A stretch of 64,000 bases of DNA. Origin: Arachidicoccus soli (GTDB lineage: Bacteria; Bacteroidota; Bacteroidia; Chitinophagales; Chitinophagaceae). Location: positions 2,666,001-2,730,000 of the forward strand of contig NZ_CP032489.1 of assembly GCF_003600625.1 (NCBI RefSeq), in the 5' to 3' direction. Numbering within the stretch: the first letter of the stretch is position 1; each line of letters opens with the position of its first letter. Below the pieces are notes generated by a model that made no database searches, was not told the DNA's origin, and saw nothing but the letters and a program-made list of their open reading frames with translations. Made by a program: the position numbers and the translations under genes. Shown here piece after piece: positions 18,301-26,862 of this stretch.

Positions 18301-19178
18301 CGCTGCGCATTACGCAATCCTTCTCTGTTATTAAAGATAAAATGCGGAAAATAAATGTGGGTATGGAGAATGAGGAAATTTCCTGGAATAGAAAGGATGA
18401 AATCGGCGACCTGGTAAAGGAATATAATATAATGGTACGTAAATTAAATGATAATATAAAAGCATTGGCGCAAAGTGAACGTGAGGGAGCATGGAAGGAA
18501 ATGGCACAACAGGTTGCCCATGAGATTAAGAATCCGCTAACACCCATGAAGCTGAGTCTTCAGTTCCTAAAACGTGCTGCGGACAATAATGCCGACAATA
18601 TAAATGAGCTGGCTAAAAAAGTACCTAATATGTTGATCGAGCAAATAAATCAATTAGCAAAAATTGCCAATGATTTCTCTCATTTTGCAAAGATCCAGTC
18701 TATAAAACCTGAACGATTTAATGTAAGTGAGATTTTAGAGCCACTGATCATGCTTAATCAAGCACAGGAAAATGTCAAAATCAATTATACAAAACCCGTT
18801 ACACCCAATATCATCTTCGCAGATAAAACACAAATAAACCGGTTATTTACCAACCTTATAAAAAACGGAATCGAAGCCTCTGCAAAAAAAGATAAGATTG
18901 AGATCTCTATCTTCGAAGAAAGAATAGAAAATCAAGTCTTAATAGCCGTTCAAGACAATGGTGAAGGTATTTCAAAAGAAGAGTCAGGTAAACTTTTTGA
19001 ACCCAATTTTACGACCAAATCTTCGGGAACTGGTTTAGGGTTGGCTATTTGCAAGGGTATTGTAGAAAATGCAAAAGGCCAAATATGGTTCGAAAGCATT
19101 AAGGATAAGGGTGCTACATTCTATGTAAGTCTTCCATTGCTGGATGAGGAAGAAGAAGAAGAAATCAATACCATTTAA
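15384..19178 (+). CDS. Large NtrY-like membrane sensor histidine kinase
   Basis: 1264 residues, from a GTG start at 15384 (no ATG is available near the N-terminus). A first helix (AYLLIIAAWLFTISFIVSNYW) precedes an extracytoplasmic region; about seven more hydrophobic segments follow between residues 215 and 490, then a second periplasmic region, a helix near 725-750 and a further sensor region near 800-950. A HAMP-like segment follows LIFLLAGAIAALLTLRI. The H-box is QQVAHEIKNPLTPMKLSL (His codon 18519-18521, residue 1046). ATPase boxes: NLIKNGIEAS (N), DNGEGI (G1), GTGLGLAICKGIV (G2). No response regulator is adjacent, so its partner is elsewhere. Confidence 0.9.
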   Translation: MKENAISHNPLFKNAYLLIIAAWLFTISFIVSNYWAYNSTPLKVQQGFEHYLSEREFVFEELTTDTSKLSVLLNDNSDKSSLQLGDADFGIFLFKESDTGTFHEIYWNTFNMSLSPSDINLPDGYYPFNGTNGFFELLKMSISKDGANYVIASLIPIKWKYFIENKYISNSFAYSNSLRGKYYIASGHNGFPIYNSKGRSVFRLAQYNQSNSSEPNSLSITLTLIGLAFVLIFINSKINELASKRGFFYGLGCLFFIVIIIRLLAYWFPIPFNFRSYELFSPLVYASSVIHASLGDLLINVLLFFWITFFIKYRQQELISKKANYWVIKYKKAVGVASLFLFALLTLYLLNIVCSLVVDSKIPLNVTDFFHLNIYTLVTFFILTFIILSYYNLSYFLMLPAIHAGLDKWWRIILLVASGLLIITLQIIPGFIFIKLASLLWLTIYCLILDFRKEDLPKALVSSPYFLFWLMFFAASITMIIRGIDSRDLEQKKWFAQSLAEQSDNSRKSLLNMAIGNFSDFFLEDNFHRMQSANQNKFIKDSLMANNFSGFLNNYDYDIFTFDSLEHPLFNKDSTSFNALNALISTMSKHSNIPNLYVYEPKGKQFEYILRKKITARDDTHQNLGYIFLIIYPKRSSNNDLSNGLLKEGSFMSEEAPPAYAYAIYQNRHLIKNNDAYGFSDSITKAQIPRGDFNEVKNSKTDELWYNAGNNMVIVVMQKSSDFISGLTLFAYIFSSFVAFIVLLKFLGFLFQSRFKWAIIRQSLKFKIRLQIHATIIFISAFSFIIIGISTISFFIMRFNKSNQERLTENVQILVNEIQESLARNLPFTLKTPNDLDNFFSRNEIDKTVIDLANMNKQEVNLYNLQGSLKASSQPYIFNKNIVSNKMQPDAYYLLHYKHRIKVLQNEKIGKFQFLSMYVPIYDSAKSPIAYLNVPFLNSQSELEQEISSFLVTVINLNALIFLLAGAIAALLTLRITQSFSVIKDKMRKINVGMENEEISWNRKDEIGDLVKEYNIMVRKLNDNIKALAQSEREGAWKEMAQQVAHEIKNPLTPMKLSLQFLKRAADNNADNINELAKKVPNMLIEQINQLAKIANDFSHFAKIQSIKPERFNVSEILEPLIMLNQAQENVKINYTKPVTPNIIFADKTQINRLFTNLIKNGIEASAKKDKIEISIFEERIENQVLIAVQDNGEGISKEESGKLFEPNFTTKSSGTGLGLAICKGIVENAKGQIWFESIKDKGATFYVSLPLLDEEEEEEINTI

Positions 19179-19561
19179 TTCATTTTGTCTGGAACAATAA
19201 GTTCGAATGCCGGAATCATCACTTTAAAAAGTTCTTTAGTAGTTTGATTTTCCATTGTATATTCCCCATACATTCTTCCCATTTCAGAGACTAGATTTAC
19301 ACCACTTACATATTGAAAAGCGTTCTCCGATTCAATATAAGGTTGCGATCCTATTACGCCTTCGCCTTCTACTTCCTGCCTTGTTCCATTACTGTCAAAA
19401 ATATACCAATGTCTGCTTAATAAGCGCACTGTAAAAGTATTATGATTTTCAATTGTAATTCTGTAGGAAAATAAATGTTCTTGTTGCAAAGGATTGCTTT
19501 GTTCCGGCTGATAGAATATTTCTACATTTATTTTTATCCCTTGTGATATTTGAAAAGTCAT
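19175..19561 (-). CDS. apaG: ApaG (DUF525) protein
   Basis: 128 residues, standard ApaG length. Recognisable stretches are FSYRITIENHNTFTVRLLSRHW, the VEGEGVIGSQPYI strand and GRMYGEYTM. The family is a fibronectin-III-like beta-sandwich associated in proteobacteria with Co2+/Mg2+ resistance, though its molecular role is uncertain. It converges with the kinase gene, overlapping by 4 bp at the 3' ends. Confidence 0.93.
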   Translation of the reverse strand: MTFQISQGIKINVEIFYQPEQSNPLQQEHLFSYRITIENHNTFTVRLLSRHWYIFDSNGTRQEVEGEGVIGSQPYIESENAFQYVSGVNLVSEMGRMYGEYTMENQTTKELFKVMIPAFELIVPDKMN

Positions 19562-19620
19562 ACCCTAGTTTTTATGATAGTAAAGATAAGGTTTTTGCTT
19601 TTATAAGTTATTCAATCCGA

Positions 19621-20109
19621 TTATTTCAGCTCCTCAAAAAAACCGGTCTTTTTATTTTTTCGCACATTATCCCAATTATAATAACGGCCATTCATGGCTA
19701 CGTATACACCATGCGGCAATGTTTGTAAAAAGGCCAGTGCAGCCCCCAGGTTAAAGAAGCCATCAGAACTACCAAACTTATATGGTATCATGGCGCCTGT
19801 GATGACGATAGTTTTTGGTAACTGCTCCTTAGCCAGAAATTGAGCAGTTAATTCCATGGTATCTGTACCATGGGTAAGTAAAATTTTCTCTTCAGGTACC
19901 GTTCTGCAATTATGTAAAATCAGTTCTCTATCTGAGTCATTCATTTCCAGACTATCCACCATCATTAAAGTACGCAATTCTGTATCAATTGTACATCGAC
20001 CAAGTTTCAGCATTTCGGGCACATGAGTTTCCTCAAAGTCCAATTTGCCGTTAATCATATCATACTCTTTATCAAAAGTACCGCCAGTGACTAAAATACG
20101 TATTGCCAT
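19621..20109 (-). CDS. Single-domain asparaginase-like protein
   Basis: 162 residues, only the N-terminal half of a type I/II asparaginase (330 residues). Both catalytic threonine motifs of that half are present: ILVTGGTFDKEY at the N-terminus and LLTHGTDTMELTAQFL near residue 80, followed by KTIVITGAMIPYKFGSSDG. The C-terminal domain is absent and no remnant follows, so this is a natural short form seen in Bacteroidota rather than a truncation. Whether it hydrolyses asparagine is unproven. Confidence 0.85.
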   Translation of the reverse strand: MAIRILVTGGTFDKEYDMINGKLDFEETHVPEMLKLGRCTIDTELRTLMMVDSLEMNDSDRELILHNCRTVPEEKILLTHGTDTMELTAQFLAKEQLPKTIVITGAMIPYKFGSSDGFFNLGAALAFLQTLPHGVYVAMNGRYYNWDNVRKNKKTGFFEELK

Positions 20110-20166
20110 AATATTGAATTATTTAATAAACTATGAACTAAATATTTAAGATCCGATATCCTGATT

Positions 20167-20700
20167 CTAAGAATGATGAACCTGCTTCGTTGCTTCCCAT
20201 AACACGATACCTGCAGCAATAGAAATATTAAGTGAATGCTTTGTGCCATATTGGGGTATCTCGATGCATCCATCACAAAGATCTATTACAGTTTGTTGTA
20301 CACCTTCTACTTCATTACCCAGAACCAATGCGATCCTTTCATGATTTGAAAAATTAAACTCTTCTAAAGAATTACTGCCAGTAGCCTGCTCAACAGCAAA
20401 CACAGCAAAGCCTTTCTCCTTCAATGCTTGTACTGCATCTATCGTGTTTTCAAAGCTAACCCAATCAACTGTTTCGGTAGCACCCAAAGCTGTTTTATGA
20501 ATATCACGATGCGGAGGTTTTGGCGTGTAACCACACAAGAAGATAGCTTCCAATAAAAAGGCATCCGCTGTGCGAAACACACTCCCTACATTATTCATAC
20601 TACGCACATTATCCAAAACTGCAATTACCGGTTTCTTTTTTGCTTCTTTAAATTCATCAATAGATTTTCTACCTAATTCATCCATACTTAACTTCTGCAT
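20167..20700 (-). CDS. SpoU/TrmH-family RNA methyltransferase
   Basis: 177 residues with the three SPOUT motifs: NVRSMNNVGSVFRTADAF (motif 1, including the catalytic Arg), ALVLGNEVEGV (motif 2) and IEIPQYGTKHSLNISIAAGI (motif 3). It lacks an N-terminal RNA-binding extension, as in short TrmH/TrmL-type 2'-O-methyltransferases. The target (tRNA or rRNA position) cannot be told from sequence. It precedes the asparaginase-like gene by 57 bases on the same strand. Confidence 0.92.
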   Translation of the reverse strand: MQKLSMDELGRKSIDEFKEAKKKPVIAVLDNVRSMNNVGSVFRTADAFLLEAIFLCGYTPKPPHRDIHKTALGATETVDWVSFENTIDAVQALKEKGFAVFAVEQATGSNSLEEFNFSNHERIALVLGNEVEGVQQTVIDLCDGCIEIPQYGTKHSLNISIAAGIVLWEATKQVHHS

Positions 20701-20729
20701 AAGGCAAATGTACTACAAAGCATTTATCA

Positions 20730-21380
20730 TTAAATTGCTGAGAGTTTATCTGCTAAAATTTTATTGATTTCTTTAGCTCGATTAAACACCATAAAATGTG
20801 TACCGCCTTCAACGCCAATTGCATTTTTTATTCTCCTAAAAGGAAGAATCACATCTTTAGTTCCATGTAAATGCAACATCCTTTCGGGGATCAATTTGTT
20901 GTTCCAATTTAATATTCGCGGAATTGCCCAATGCACAAACCCGGGTGAAGCATTGCGCATTACTGATTTCAGTAATTGTTTATCTTCTTTTGAATGGGCT
21001 CCGAATAACCAATTGGTGAAAAAATTATTATGATGATAAAAATAAGAGGGGGTAATTTTGGGGACATGTAATCTCCCTGCAACCACAAACCAGAAAGGCA
21101 AGGCCTGCTTGTTGACAACACTTGAAATAAGTATGGTAAATGTTGGCCGAAGAAATTTATTCATTTCTACTGATATTAATCCACCTAGGGAAAGACCAAT
21201 TAATATAAAGTCCGTGCTTTGATCAATCCCCTGAGCCAACCGTTTTGCATAGTGTTCAAAAGATTCTCCTTTCAATGGGTTAATCCATTCAAGATATACA
21301 ATATTAAATTCTTCCGGCAGTTCGATCCGCCGGAACATTTGCTTATCTGCCCCTAAACCACTAATAAAATATGCATTCAT
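20730..21380 (-). CDS. Alpha/beta hydrolase
   Basis: 216 residues. The nucleophile elbow GLSLGG (Ser), an acidic residue in LHGTKDVILPF and the His in GGTHFMVF give the Ser-Asp-His triad in the right order. The N-terminus (FISGLGADKQMF) supplies the oxyanion-hole strand. No signal peptide, so cytosolic. Substrate unknown. Upstream neighbour is the YhhQ-type transporter, same strand. Confidence 0.88.
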   Translation of the reverse strand: MNAYFISGLGADKQMFRRIELPEEFNIVYLEWINPLKGESFEHYAKRLAQGIDQSTDFILIGLSLGGLISVEMNKFLRPTFTILISSVVNKQALPFWFVVAGRLHVPKITPSYFYHHNNFFTNWLFGAHSKEDKQLLKSVMRNASPGFVHWAIPRILNWNNKLIPERMLHLHGTKDVILPFRRIKNAIGVEGGTHFMVFNRAKEINKILADKLSAI

Positions 21381-21415
21381 GATTAATTTCCCTCAACTTT
21401 TATCCTTAAGCAACC

Positions 21416-22225
21416 TCATCCTGCCGTTGGGATATTTTCAAACACTTCTGCAGGTTGTCCCATCGCCTGTAACTTCATTTGATGAGCTGTTTTGTGTCCC
21501 ACATAATTTTCAATCCATTTTTCCACCCATACAATTACCGGTGTTAAAATAATGGCGACTACAAATTTGTAGATATAATTCATCATTCCTATCGCTAGCA
21601 CTTGTGGCCAGCTCCAGTTATTACCAATTTTAAATGCGATGATTAAAACGATATAACTATCCACTAATTGTGAGACTAATGTAGAGCCCGTTGAACGCAG
21701 CCATATCATTTTATTACCTGTGCGTTTTTTTATCTTGTGAAAAACGTATACATCAACCAGCTGACTAAACATAAAAGCCACTAAGCTTCCTAAAATTATC
21801 CACATGCCCTGACCAAAAACACCATAAAAAGCATTTTGCATATTAGGAATACCATAAGTTTTATAAGAGCCGATCCAAAATTGCGCAGGCGGCGTTTTAA
21901 TGCACAGATAAAACATCAGATAGGCATAACCTATCAGAATAATCGTTGTGTAACTGATACGTTTCACAGCTTTAGGGCCAAAAAATTCATTGACAATATC
22001 GGTAATTACAAATTCAAAAGGCCAAAGTAAGACACCACAAGTGAGTGTAAATGACAATCCACTTTGCCCAAACAAAGTCAGATTGGCTGGTGCAAAACCA
22101 AAAACTTCTTCTAAAGAAAATATTTTACCGCCAATACATTCAGCAATTAATGCATTGGCCACAAAGAAGGCTGCGAAGCCTAAAAACAATTTGGATGGTT
22201 TATCCTTTAAGAATTGATTAATCAT
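21416..22225 (-). CDS. Queuosine precursor transporter, YhhQ family
   Basis: 269 residues from the ATG at 22225 (the frame extends to 22255 without a better start). About six hydrophobic helices. The family signature PFEFVITDIVNEFFGPKAVKRI is clear, with ECIGGKIF in helix 1 and DVYVFHKIKKRTG in the cytoplasmic loop. YhhQ/QPTR proteins import queuosine precursors (preQ0/preQ1 or queuine) for tRNA modification. Its start overlaps the stop of the preceding small membrane-protein gene by 8 bp, suggesting coupling. Confidence 0.9.
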   Translation of the reverse strand: MINQFLKDKPSKLFLGFAAFFVANALIAECIGGKIFSLEEVFGFAPANLTLFGQSGLSFTLTCGVLLWPFEFVITDIVNEFFGPKAVKRISYTTIILIGYAYLMFYLCIKTPPAQFWIGSYKTYGIPNMQNAFYGVFGQGMWIILGSLVAFMFSQLVDVYVFHKIKKRTGNKMIWLRSTGSTLVSQLVDSYIVLIIAFKIGNNWSWPQVLAIGMMNYIYKFVVAIILTPVIVWVEKWIENYVGHKTAHQMKLQAMGQPAEVFENIPTAG

Positions 22226-22499
22226 TGAATAAAAATAAAACTGTTTGAAATACAAAACACAACAAACAAAATACCCAGATATATTTTTTAACAGGCAAGG
22301 GTTCTTCTTTTTTCTTAACCATTGCCAGGCTAATAAGCAAGGCCAGATTGAAAATGGGTGCTAGGAACCATCCGCCCCACAAGCCAACTATGTTAAGATG
22401 AAAGGTTCTAAGAATCATTTTGAATCGCAACAATAACTCTGCAAAATAAATAATATTGAAGATTACTGCTACCTTAGAGAGGAAAGAAATTTTGCGCAT
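22218..22499 (-). CDS. Small membrane protein upstream of the YhhQ-type transporter
   Basis: 93 residues from the ATG at 22499. Three hydrophobic segments (VAVIFNIIYFAELLL, GGWFLAPIFNLALLISLAMV, IWVFCLLCFVFQTVLFLF). No recognised domain. It overlaps the YhhQ-type gene by 8 bp and has an exact -7 box 6 bases before the ATG, so it is probably the first gene of a two-gene unit. Confidence 0.75.
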   Translation of the reverse strand: MRKISFLSKVAVIFNIIYFAELLLRFKMILRTFHLNIVGLWGGWFLAPIFNLALLISLAMVKKKEEPLPVKKYIWVFCLLCFVFQTVLFLFND

Positions 22500-22505
22500 A
22501 ATAAT

Positions 22506-22513
22506 CAAAAATA
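22506..22513 (-). promoter_or_regulatory. -7 box of the small membrane protein/YhhQ unit
   Basis: TATTTTTG on the minus strand, an exact TAnnTTTG match, 6 bases before the ATG at 22499. No clear TTTG is found at the -33 position. Confidence 0.5.
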
Positions 22514-22534
22514 ACAATAAAAGTTTTTTGATAT

Positions 22535-22572
22535 AAAAAAATAAAGAGCATCTATTTTATTTGATGCTCTTT
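22535..22572 (-). terminator. Rho-independent terminator, probably originally that of hppA
   Basis: A perfect 10-bp stem (AAAGAGCATC, 22543-22552, with 22563-22572) around a 10-base loop, followed on the minus strand by a T-run (complement of 22535-22541). It lies outside the IS605 element, whose other end abuts the hppA stop codon. Removing the IS brings this terminator to within about 40 bases of that stop. Confidence 0.85.
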
Positions 22573-22683
22573 CGGGAATTCATTTTTACATAATTTATAT
22601 GATGGAGCGTAAAACCCGTCCATCGTTTACGTGGATGGGATGTAAGCGACACTCCGTTACACTTACATAATGATTGAAAATGA

Positions 22684-23094
22684 TTAACCTTGTGAAAGGA
22701 TGTATTGCCTGACTGTTTCAGGTGATGCTTCACCAATGGAACAAACGAAATAGCCATCCGACCAAAGTAATTTCTGATACCAATATTGCTTACGGAGTAT
22801 TTTGCCATGCAGCAACCACAACTGACGAGTGCTTTCCTGCTTTAACCTGCGAACAATTTGCACAATAGACAGGCGAGGAATGTAGCGAATAAGGAAATGT
22901 ACATGGTCTGTATCTGTCTCCATCACTTCAATTTCAAAATCTGAATTTTCAGCGATAGAGAGAAAGATACGCTTAACATCATCATTAAGCTGACCGACAA
23001 GCATTGCCTTACGGTACTTACAAACAAAAATGAGATGGCATTTTAAGTAGTGCTTTGAACGATTGGTGGACTGGTAGTTAGATTTTTGAGACAT
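22684..23094 (-). CDS. tnpA: IS200/IS605 transposase TnpA (Y1 HUH)
   Basis: 136 residues. HUH motif in DTDHVHFLIR (His64, His66) and the catalytic Tyr131 in TVRQYILSQG. It acts as a dimer on single-stranded DNA, recognising the subterminal hairpins and cutting next to the TTTAT target. Identical in sequence to the copy at 44027-44437. Divergent from tnpB, with a 96-bp spacer containing GTTTTTGTAAA repeats. Confidence 0.95.
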   Translation of the reverse strand: MSQKSNYQSTNRSKHYLKCHLIFVCKYRKAMLVGQLNDDVKRIFLSIAENSDFEIEVMETDTDHVHFLIRYIPRLSIVQIVRRLKQESTRQLWLLHGKILRKQYWYQKLLWSDGYFVCSIGEASPETVRQYILSQG

Positions 23095-23190
23095 AGTAGC
23101 GTAGTTTTTGTAAATCCCTTTTTACCTGAATAGGGAAGGGTTTACAAAAACGTAGCGGGTTTTGTAAGAAAAATCATTACCTTTACATCA

Positions 23191-24324
23191 ATGCTCAAAG
23201 CCTACAAATATTGCCTCCTGCCTACCGAAGAACAAAAGCAACAACTGGCTATGTTCTTTGGTAGCTGTCGTTTTGTTTTCAATCTTGGACTGGAAACAAA
23301 AATGCAAGCATGGACTACCGCACGTAAGCATTTAACCTGTATAGACCTTGCGAACCAGATGAAGGAACTGAAAGACACCGAAGCAACATGGTTGCAGGAG
23401 TGCCCTTCACAAACGCTTCAAATGAGTTTGAGAAACTTAGACAATGCCTACACCCAATTCTTTAAAGGTGGCGGCTTCCCTAAGTTTAAATCAAAGCATC
23501 GCAAACAATCCATACAGTTTCCGCAAGGTGTGAAAACAGACTTTGAGAACAGTATCATCTTCCTCCCGAAGCTGAAAAATGTAACCTGTATTTTTCATCG
23601 CCAATTTAAAGGCGAGATTAAAACAGTAACCGTTTCCAGGACTTCAACAGGCAAATACTTCGTAAGCATACTGGTTGAGAACCAAAAGCAGTTGCCGAAG
23701 AAAAAACCTGTAATGCAGAAAACAACCGTTGGAATAGATATGGGCGTGAAAACTTTTGCTACCCTTTCAGACGGAACAACCTTTGACAATCCAAAGCATC
23801 TAAGAAATAATCTTAGAAGGCTTCGGGTAGAACAAAGAAAGTTGAGCCGTAGATTTAAAAGGGGTGCGAAGGAGCAAAGCAAAAACTTCCTGAAACAAAA
23901 ACTGGTAGTTGCTAAACTTCACGAACACATCAAAAACCAACGTGAGGACTACTTACACAAAGCAAGTACGCACATCATTCGTTCTTACAACAGCATTTGC
24001 CTTGAAGATTTAAACATCAAAGGCATGATGCAAAACGAAAAAATTGCCCTTGCTATTGGTGAAGTAGGATGGCACAAATTCAAAACGATGCTGGAATACA
24101 AAGCCGAATGGTACGGAAAGAATATCCTGTACATCGGCAGGTTTCAACCATCGTCCAAATTGTGTTCACATTGCGGACATATTTTCAAAGAACTAAGTTT
24201 GAAGGACAGGTCTTGGACTTGTCAATCATGCGGCACTCATCACGAAAGAGATGAAAATGCCGCTTTGAATATTAAAACATTCGGGCTTCGGATAAAGCCT
24301 TCAACCGTTAACGTGAGCCATTAG
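23191..24324 (+). CDS. tnpB: TnpB, RNA-guided nuclease of the IS605 element
   Basis: 377 residues, full length for TnpB. RuvC-like residues: Asp183 (GIDMGVKTFATL), Glu272 (CLEDLNIKG) and Asp354 (RDENAALNI). The zinc finger has Cys325/Cys328 and Cys344/Cys347 (CSHCG...CQSCG). TnpB proteins are guided by an RNA derived from the element's right end to cut the empty donor site. All catalytic residues are present, so this looks active. It differs from the second copy only at residue 285 (Ile here, Leu there). Confidence 0.95.
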   Translation: MLKAYKYCLLPTEEQKQQLAMFFGSCRFVFNLGLETKMQAWTTARKHLTCIDLANQMKELKDTEATWLQECPSQTLQMSLRNLDNAYTQFFKGGGFPKFKSKHRKQSIQFPQGVKTDFENSIIFLPKLKNVTCIFHRQFKGEIKTVTVSRTSTGKYFVSILVENQKQLPKKKPVMQKTTVGIDMGVKTFATLSDGTTFDNPKHLRNNLRRLRVEQRKLSRRFKRGAKEQSKNFLKQKLVVAKLHEHIKNQREDYLHKASTHIIRSYNSICLEDLNIKGMMQNEKIALAIGEVGWHKFKTMLEYKAEWYGKNILYIGRFQPSSKLCSHCGHIFKELSLKDRSWTCQSCGTHHERDENAALNIKTFGLRIKPSTVNVSH

Positions 24325-24396
24325 GCTGTGCGTATGGGTTGAGAAGCCCACTCATCGCTTTGCGTGAATGGGTAGTTCACTTATTCTGCTTCTTTA
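24280..24396 (+). ncRNA. Probable reRNA (omega-RNA) region of TnpB copy 1
   Basis: In characterised IS605 elements the guide RNA covers the 3' end of tnpB and the right end, with its guide in the flanking DNA just past the element. Here the corresponding region holds two hairpins (24334-24350; 24347-24372), and the predicted guide would begin at about 24381, inside the 3' end of hppA. Exact boundaries are inferred. The same structure exists at about 45623-45740 in copy 2. Confidence 0.4.
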
Positions 24397-26660
24397 CGTT
24401 CAACTGTCCAAAACGCCGTATTTGCATTTACACGGGGTTGAGCAAAAGAAGTATGATTCTCTTTTTGAATTAGTTGCTGAATATCATTTTGTTTCTTTAA
24501 TAAATTCTCGTGAATACCCACCGCATGTATTTTAGCAATAGTAGGTGCAATTACCAATGATACGATACTCATCAACTTAATTAAGATATTCATAGAGGGC
24601 CCTGATGTGTCTTTAAAGGGGTCACCTACTGTATCTCCAGTTACTGAAGCTTTATGTGGTTCAGATTTTTTGTAATGCATTTCACCGTTTATTTCTACCC
24701 CTTTTTCAAAGGATTTTTTTGCATTGTCCCAGGCACCTCCTGCATTGTTTTGAAACATACCCATCAGCACACCGGAAACTGTCGCACCTGCAAGAAATCC
24801 ACCCAACACTTCCGGACCAAAGACAAAGCCCATAATAATGGGGGTAACCAAGGCAATGGCGCCGGGCAACATCATTTTCTTGATGGAGGCATCAGTAGAG
24901 ATAGCCACACATTTTTCATATTCCGGAGTAGCGGTGCCTTCCATAATTCCCGGTATTGTACGGAACTGACGACGTACTTCTTCCACCATGGCCATGGCAG
25001 CTTGTCCTACTGCCCGGATGGCTAAAGAAGAAAATATAAATGGAATCATAGCGCCCACAAATAAACCGGCTAAAACATCGGCACGATAAATATCAATCCC
25101 ATCAATTTTAGCGATACCCACAAAGGCAGCAAACAAAGCCAAAGATGTCAAAGCAGCAGAGGCGATGGCAAAACCTTTACCTGTAGCAGCAGTTGTATTA
25201 CCAACAGCATCCAGAATATCTGTTTTTTCACGCACTTCGGCCGGCAATTCACTCATCTCTGCGATACCTCCTGCATTATCTGCAATTGGGCCAAAGGCAT
25301 CAATTGCCAGTTGCATGGCTGTAGTCGCCATCATACCTGCAGATGCAATAGCTACACCATATAATCCTGCGCAAGCATAAGAACCATAAATACCTGCGGC
25401 CAGCACTAGAATAGGCAGCATGGTGCTTTCCATACCTACCGCAAGTCCACCAATGATATTAGTGGCATGTCCGGTACCCGATTGACGGATAATGCTATTC
25501 ACCGGACGTTTACCCATCGCAGTAAAATACTCTGTAATAATACTCATCAATGCACCTACACCCAAACCAACTAAAATAGCTCCAAACACACCATTGCTTG
25601 TAAATTGCATACCGCGCAAAACCATCACAGTGTCTGCAGGTAATAAATAGTGTACTAAAAAATAAGCGGCAATAGCTGTCAGAATAATAGCACCCCAATT
25701 GCCTTTATTTAAAGCAGCTTGAACCTTAGCAGTACTCAAACCCACGTTATCACTTACTTTTACAAAAAACGTACTCACGATTGAAAGTAGGATACCTATG
25801 CCTGCGATAAGCATCGGCAATAAGATTGGGGAAAACCCGTTATAGCCATCATTTAAAGAAGTCCCATTTGTCGTTAATACTTCATGGCCCAGCACCATGG
25901 TTGCTAAAATGGTGGCTACATAGCTACCAAAAAGATCGGCACCCATACCTGCTACGTCTCCAACGTTGTCTCCAACATTATCTGCAATGGTTGCCGGATT
26001 ACGTGGATCGTCTTCGGGGATACCCGCTTCCACTTTCCCTACTAAGTCAGCGCCAACATCAGCAGCTTTTGTATAAATACCACCTCCTACACGTGCAAAC
26101 ATCGCAATACTTTCTGCTCCTAAGCTAAAGCCTGTTAAGACTTCAATTGCTTTAGCTACATCAAGGCTACTACTGACTTCACCCGGCGCAAAGCTCATTA
26201 TCAAAATAATAAATAAGCTACCTAAACCTAGAACTGCTAAACCAGTTACGCCCATTCCCATTACGGAACCTCCGGAAAATGCAACTGCCAAAGACTTCCT
26301 CAGGCTGGTACGTGCAGCATGTGCTGTACGTACATTTGCTTTAGTGGCAATACGCATCCCAATAAAACCGGCTACTGCACTTAAACAAGCACCTGAAGCA
26401 AAAGAAATAGCGATTGTCCAACTTGAACCCGTATTACTGTAACCCATAAAACCCAATAATATGCCTGCGATAATGACAAAGTATGCCATTATTTTATATT
26501 CTGATTTTAAGAATGCCATGGCTCCATCAGCGATGTGCTTTGCTATGCTTTGCATACGTTCATTACCCGCATCTTGTTTAGACACCCATACACTTTTTAT
26601 GATGGTATATAAAAGCCCCACAATGCCCAGAACAGGGACAATGTAAAATAAACAACTCAT
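24381..26660 (-). CDS. hppA: K+-stimulated membrane-bound pyrophosphatase (ion pump)
   Basis: 759 residues from the ATG at 26660 (a GTG lies two codons further upstream). About 16 membrane helices. The substrate motif [20 protein letters not shown] and the second acidic cluster [17 protein letters not shown] are present, as is [14 protein letters not shown] near the C-terminus. The determinant after GNTT is Ala ([10 protein letters not shown]), where K+-independent enzymes carry Lys, so this is the K+-dependent type, pumping Na+ and/or H+ at the expense of PPi. The stop codon directly abuts the IS605 right end. Confidence 0.95.
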   Translation of the reverse strand: MSCLFYIVPVLGIVGLLYTIIKSVWVSKQDAGNERMQSIAKHIADGAMAFLKSEYKIMAYFVIIAGILLGFMGYSNTGSSWTIAISFASGACLSAVAGFIGMRIATKANVRTAHAARTSLRKSLAVAFSGGSVMGMGVTGLAVLGLGSLFIILIMSFAPGEVSSSLDVAKAIEVLTGFSLGAESIAMFARVGGGIYTKAADVGADLVGKVEAGIPEDDPRNPATIADNVGDNVGDVAGMGADLFGSYVATILATMVLGHEVLTTNGTSLNDGYNGFSPILLPMLIAGIGILLSIVSTFFVKVSDNVGLSTAKVQAALNKGNWGAIILTAIAAYFLVHYLLPADTVMVLRGMQFTSNGVFGAILVGLGVGALMSIITEYFTAMGKRPVNSIIRQSGTGHATNIIGGLAVGMESTMLPILVLAAGIYGSYACAGLYGVAIASAGMMATTAMQLAIDAFGPIADNAGGIAEMSELPAEVREKTDILDAVGNTTAATGKGFAIASAALTSLALFAAFVGIAKIDGIDIYRADVLAGLFVGAMIPFIFSSLAIRAVGQAAMAMVEEVRRQFRTIPGIMEGTATPEYEKCVAISTDASIKKMMLPGAIALVTPIIMGFVFGPEVLGGFLAGATVSGVLMGMFQNNAGGAWDNAKKSFEKGVEINGEMHYKKSEPHKASVTGDTVGDPFKDTSGPSMNILIKLMSIVSLVIAPTIAKIHAVGIHENLLKKQNDIQQLIQKENHTSFAQPRVNANTAFWTVERKEAE

Positions 26661-26862
26661 ACACACTTTAATTTAGATTTGAAAAATAGTTATAAACAAA
26701 TGTAAGTTAAAAAGAATTTGCTTATACATATTTTTTCCTGAGAACCTGGCATCTTTTTTTATTAAATAAAGTTAATGGCCTTTATTGTTTAATTTTAAAC
26801 AGTATATAAAATATTCAATTTGCTAATTCGCCTTTAATTCATTTACATTTTAAAAATAAAAT

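Larger units (their letters stand above)
22599..24381. mobile_element. IS200/IS605-family element, copy 1 (tnpA and tnpB, intact)
   Basis: About 1.78 kb with divergent tnpA and tnpB. The left end follows TTTAT (22594-22598) and carries an imperfect hairpin (CCCGTCCATC.../...GTGGATGGG, about 22614-22638). The right end has hairpins at 24334-24350 and 24347-24372 and ends in GTTCAC(T). Comparison with copy 2 (42454-45724) fixes the ends: both are preceded by TTTAT and end in GTTCACT. No target duplication is seen, as expected for this HUH family. The right end abuts the hppA stop codon. Confidence 0.92.

Noticed and set aside
21416-22499. preQ1 riboswitch upstream of the YhhQ-type gene
   Set aside because: The gene overlaps its upstream neighbour, and only a 6-base leader is left between the -7 box and the first ATG, so there is no room for one.
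22599-24381. IS605 TnpB considered as a CRISPR-associated nuclease
   Set aside because: No spacer-repeat array exists anywhere in the window, and the gene is paired with tnpA and transposon ends.
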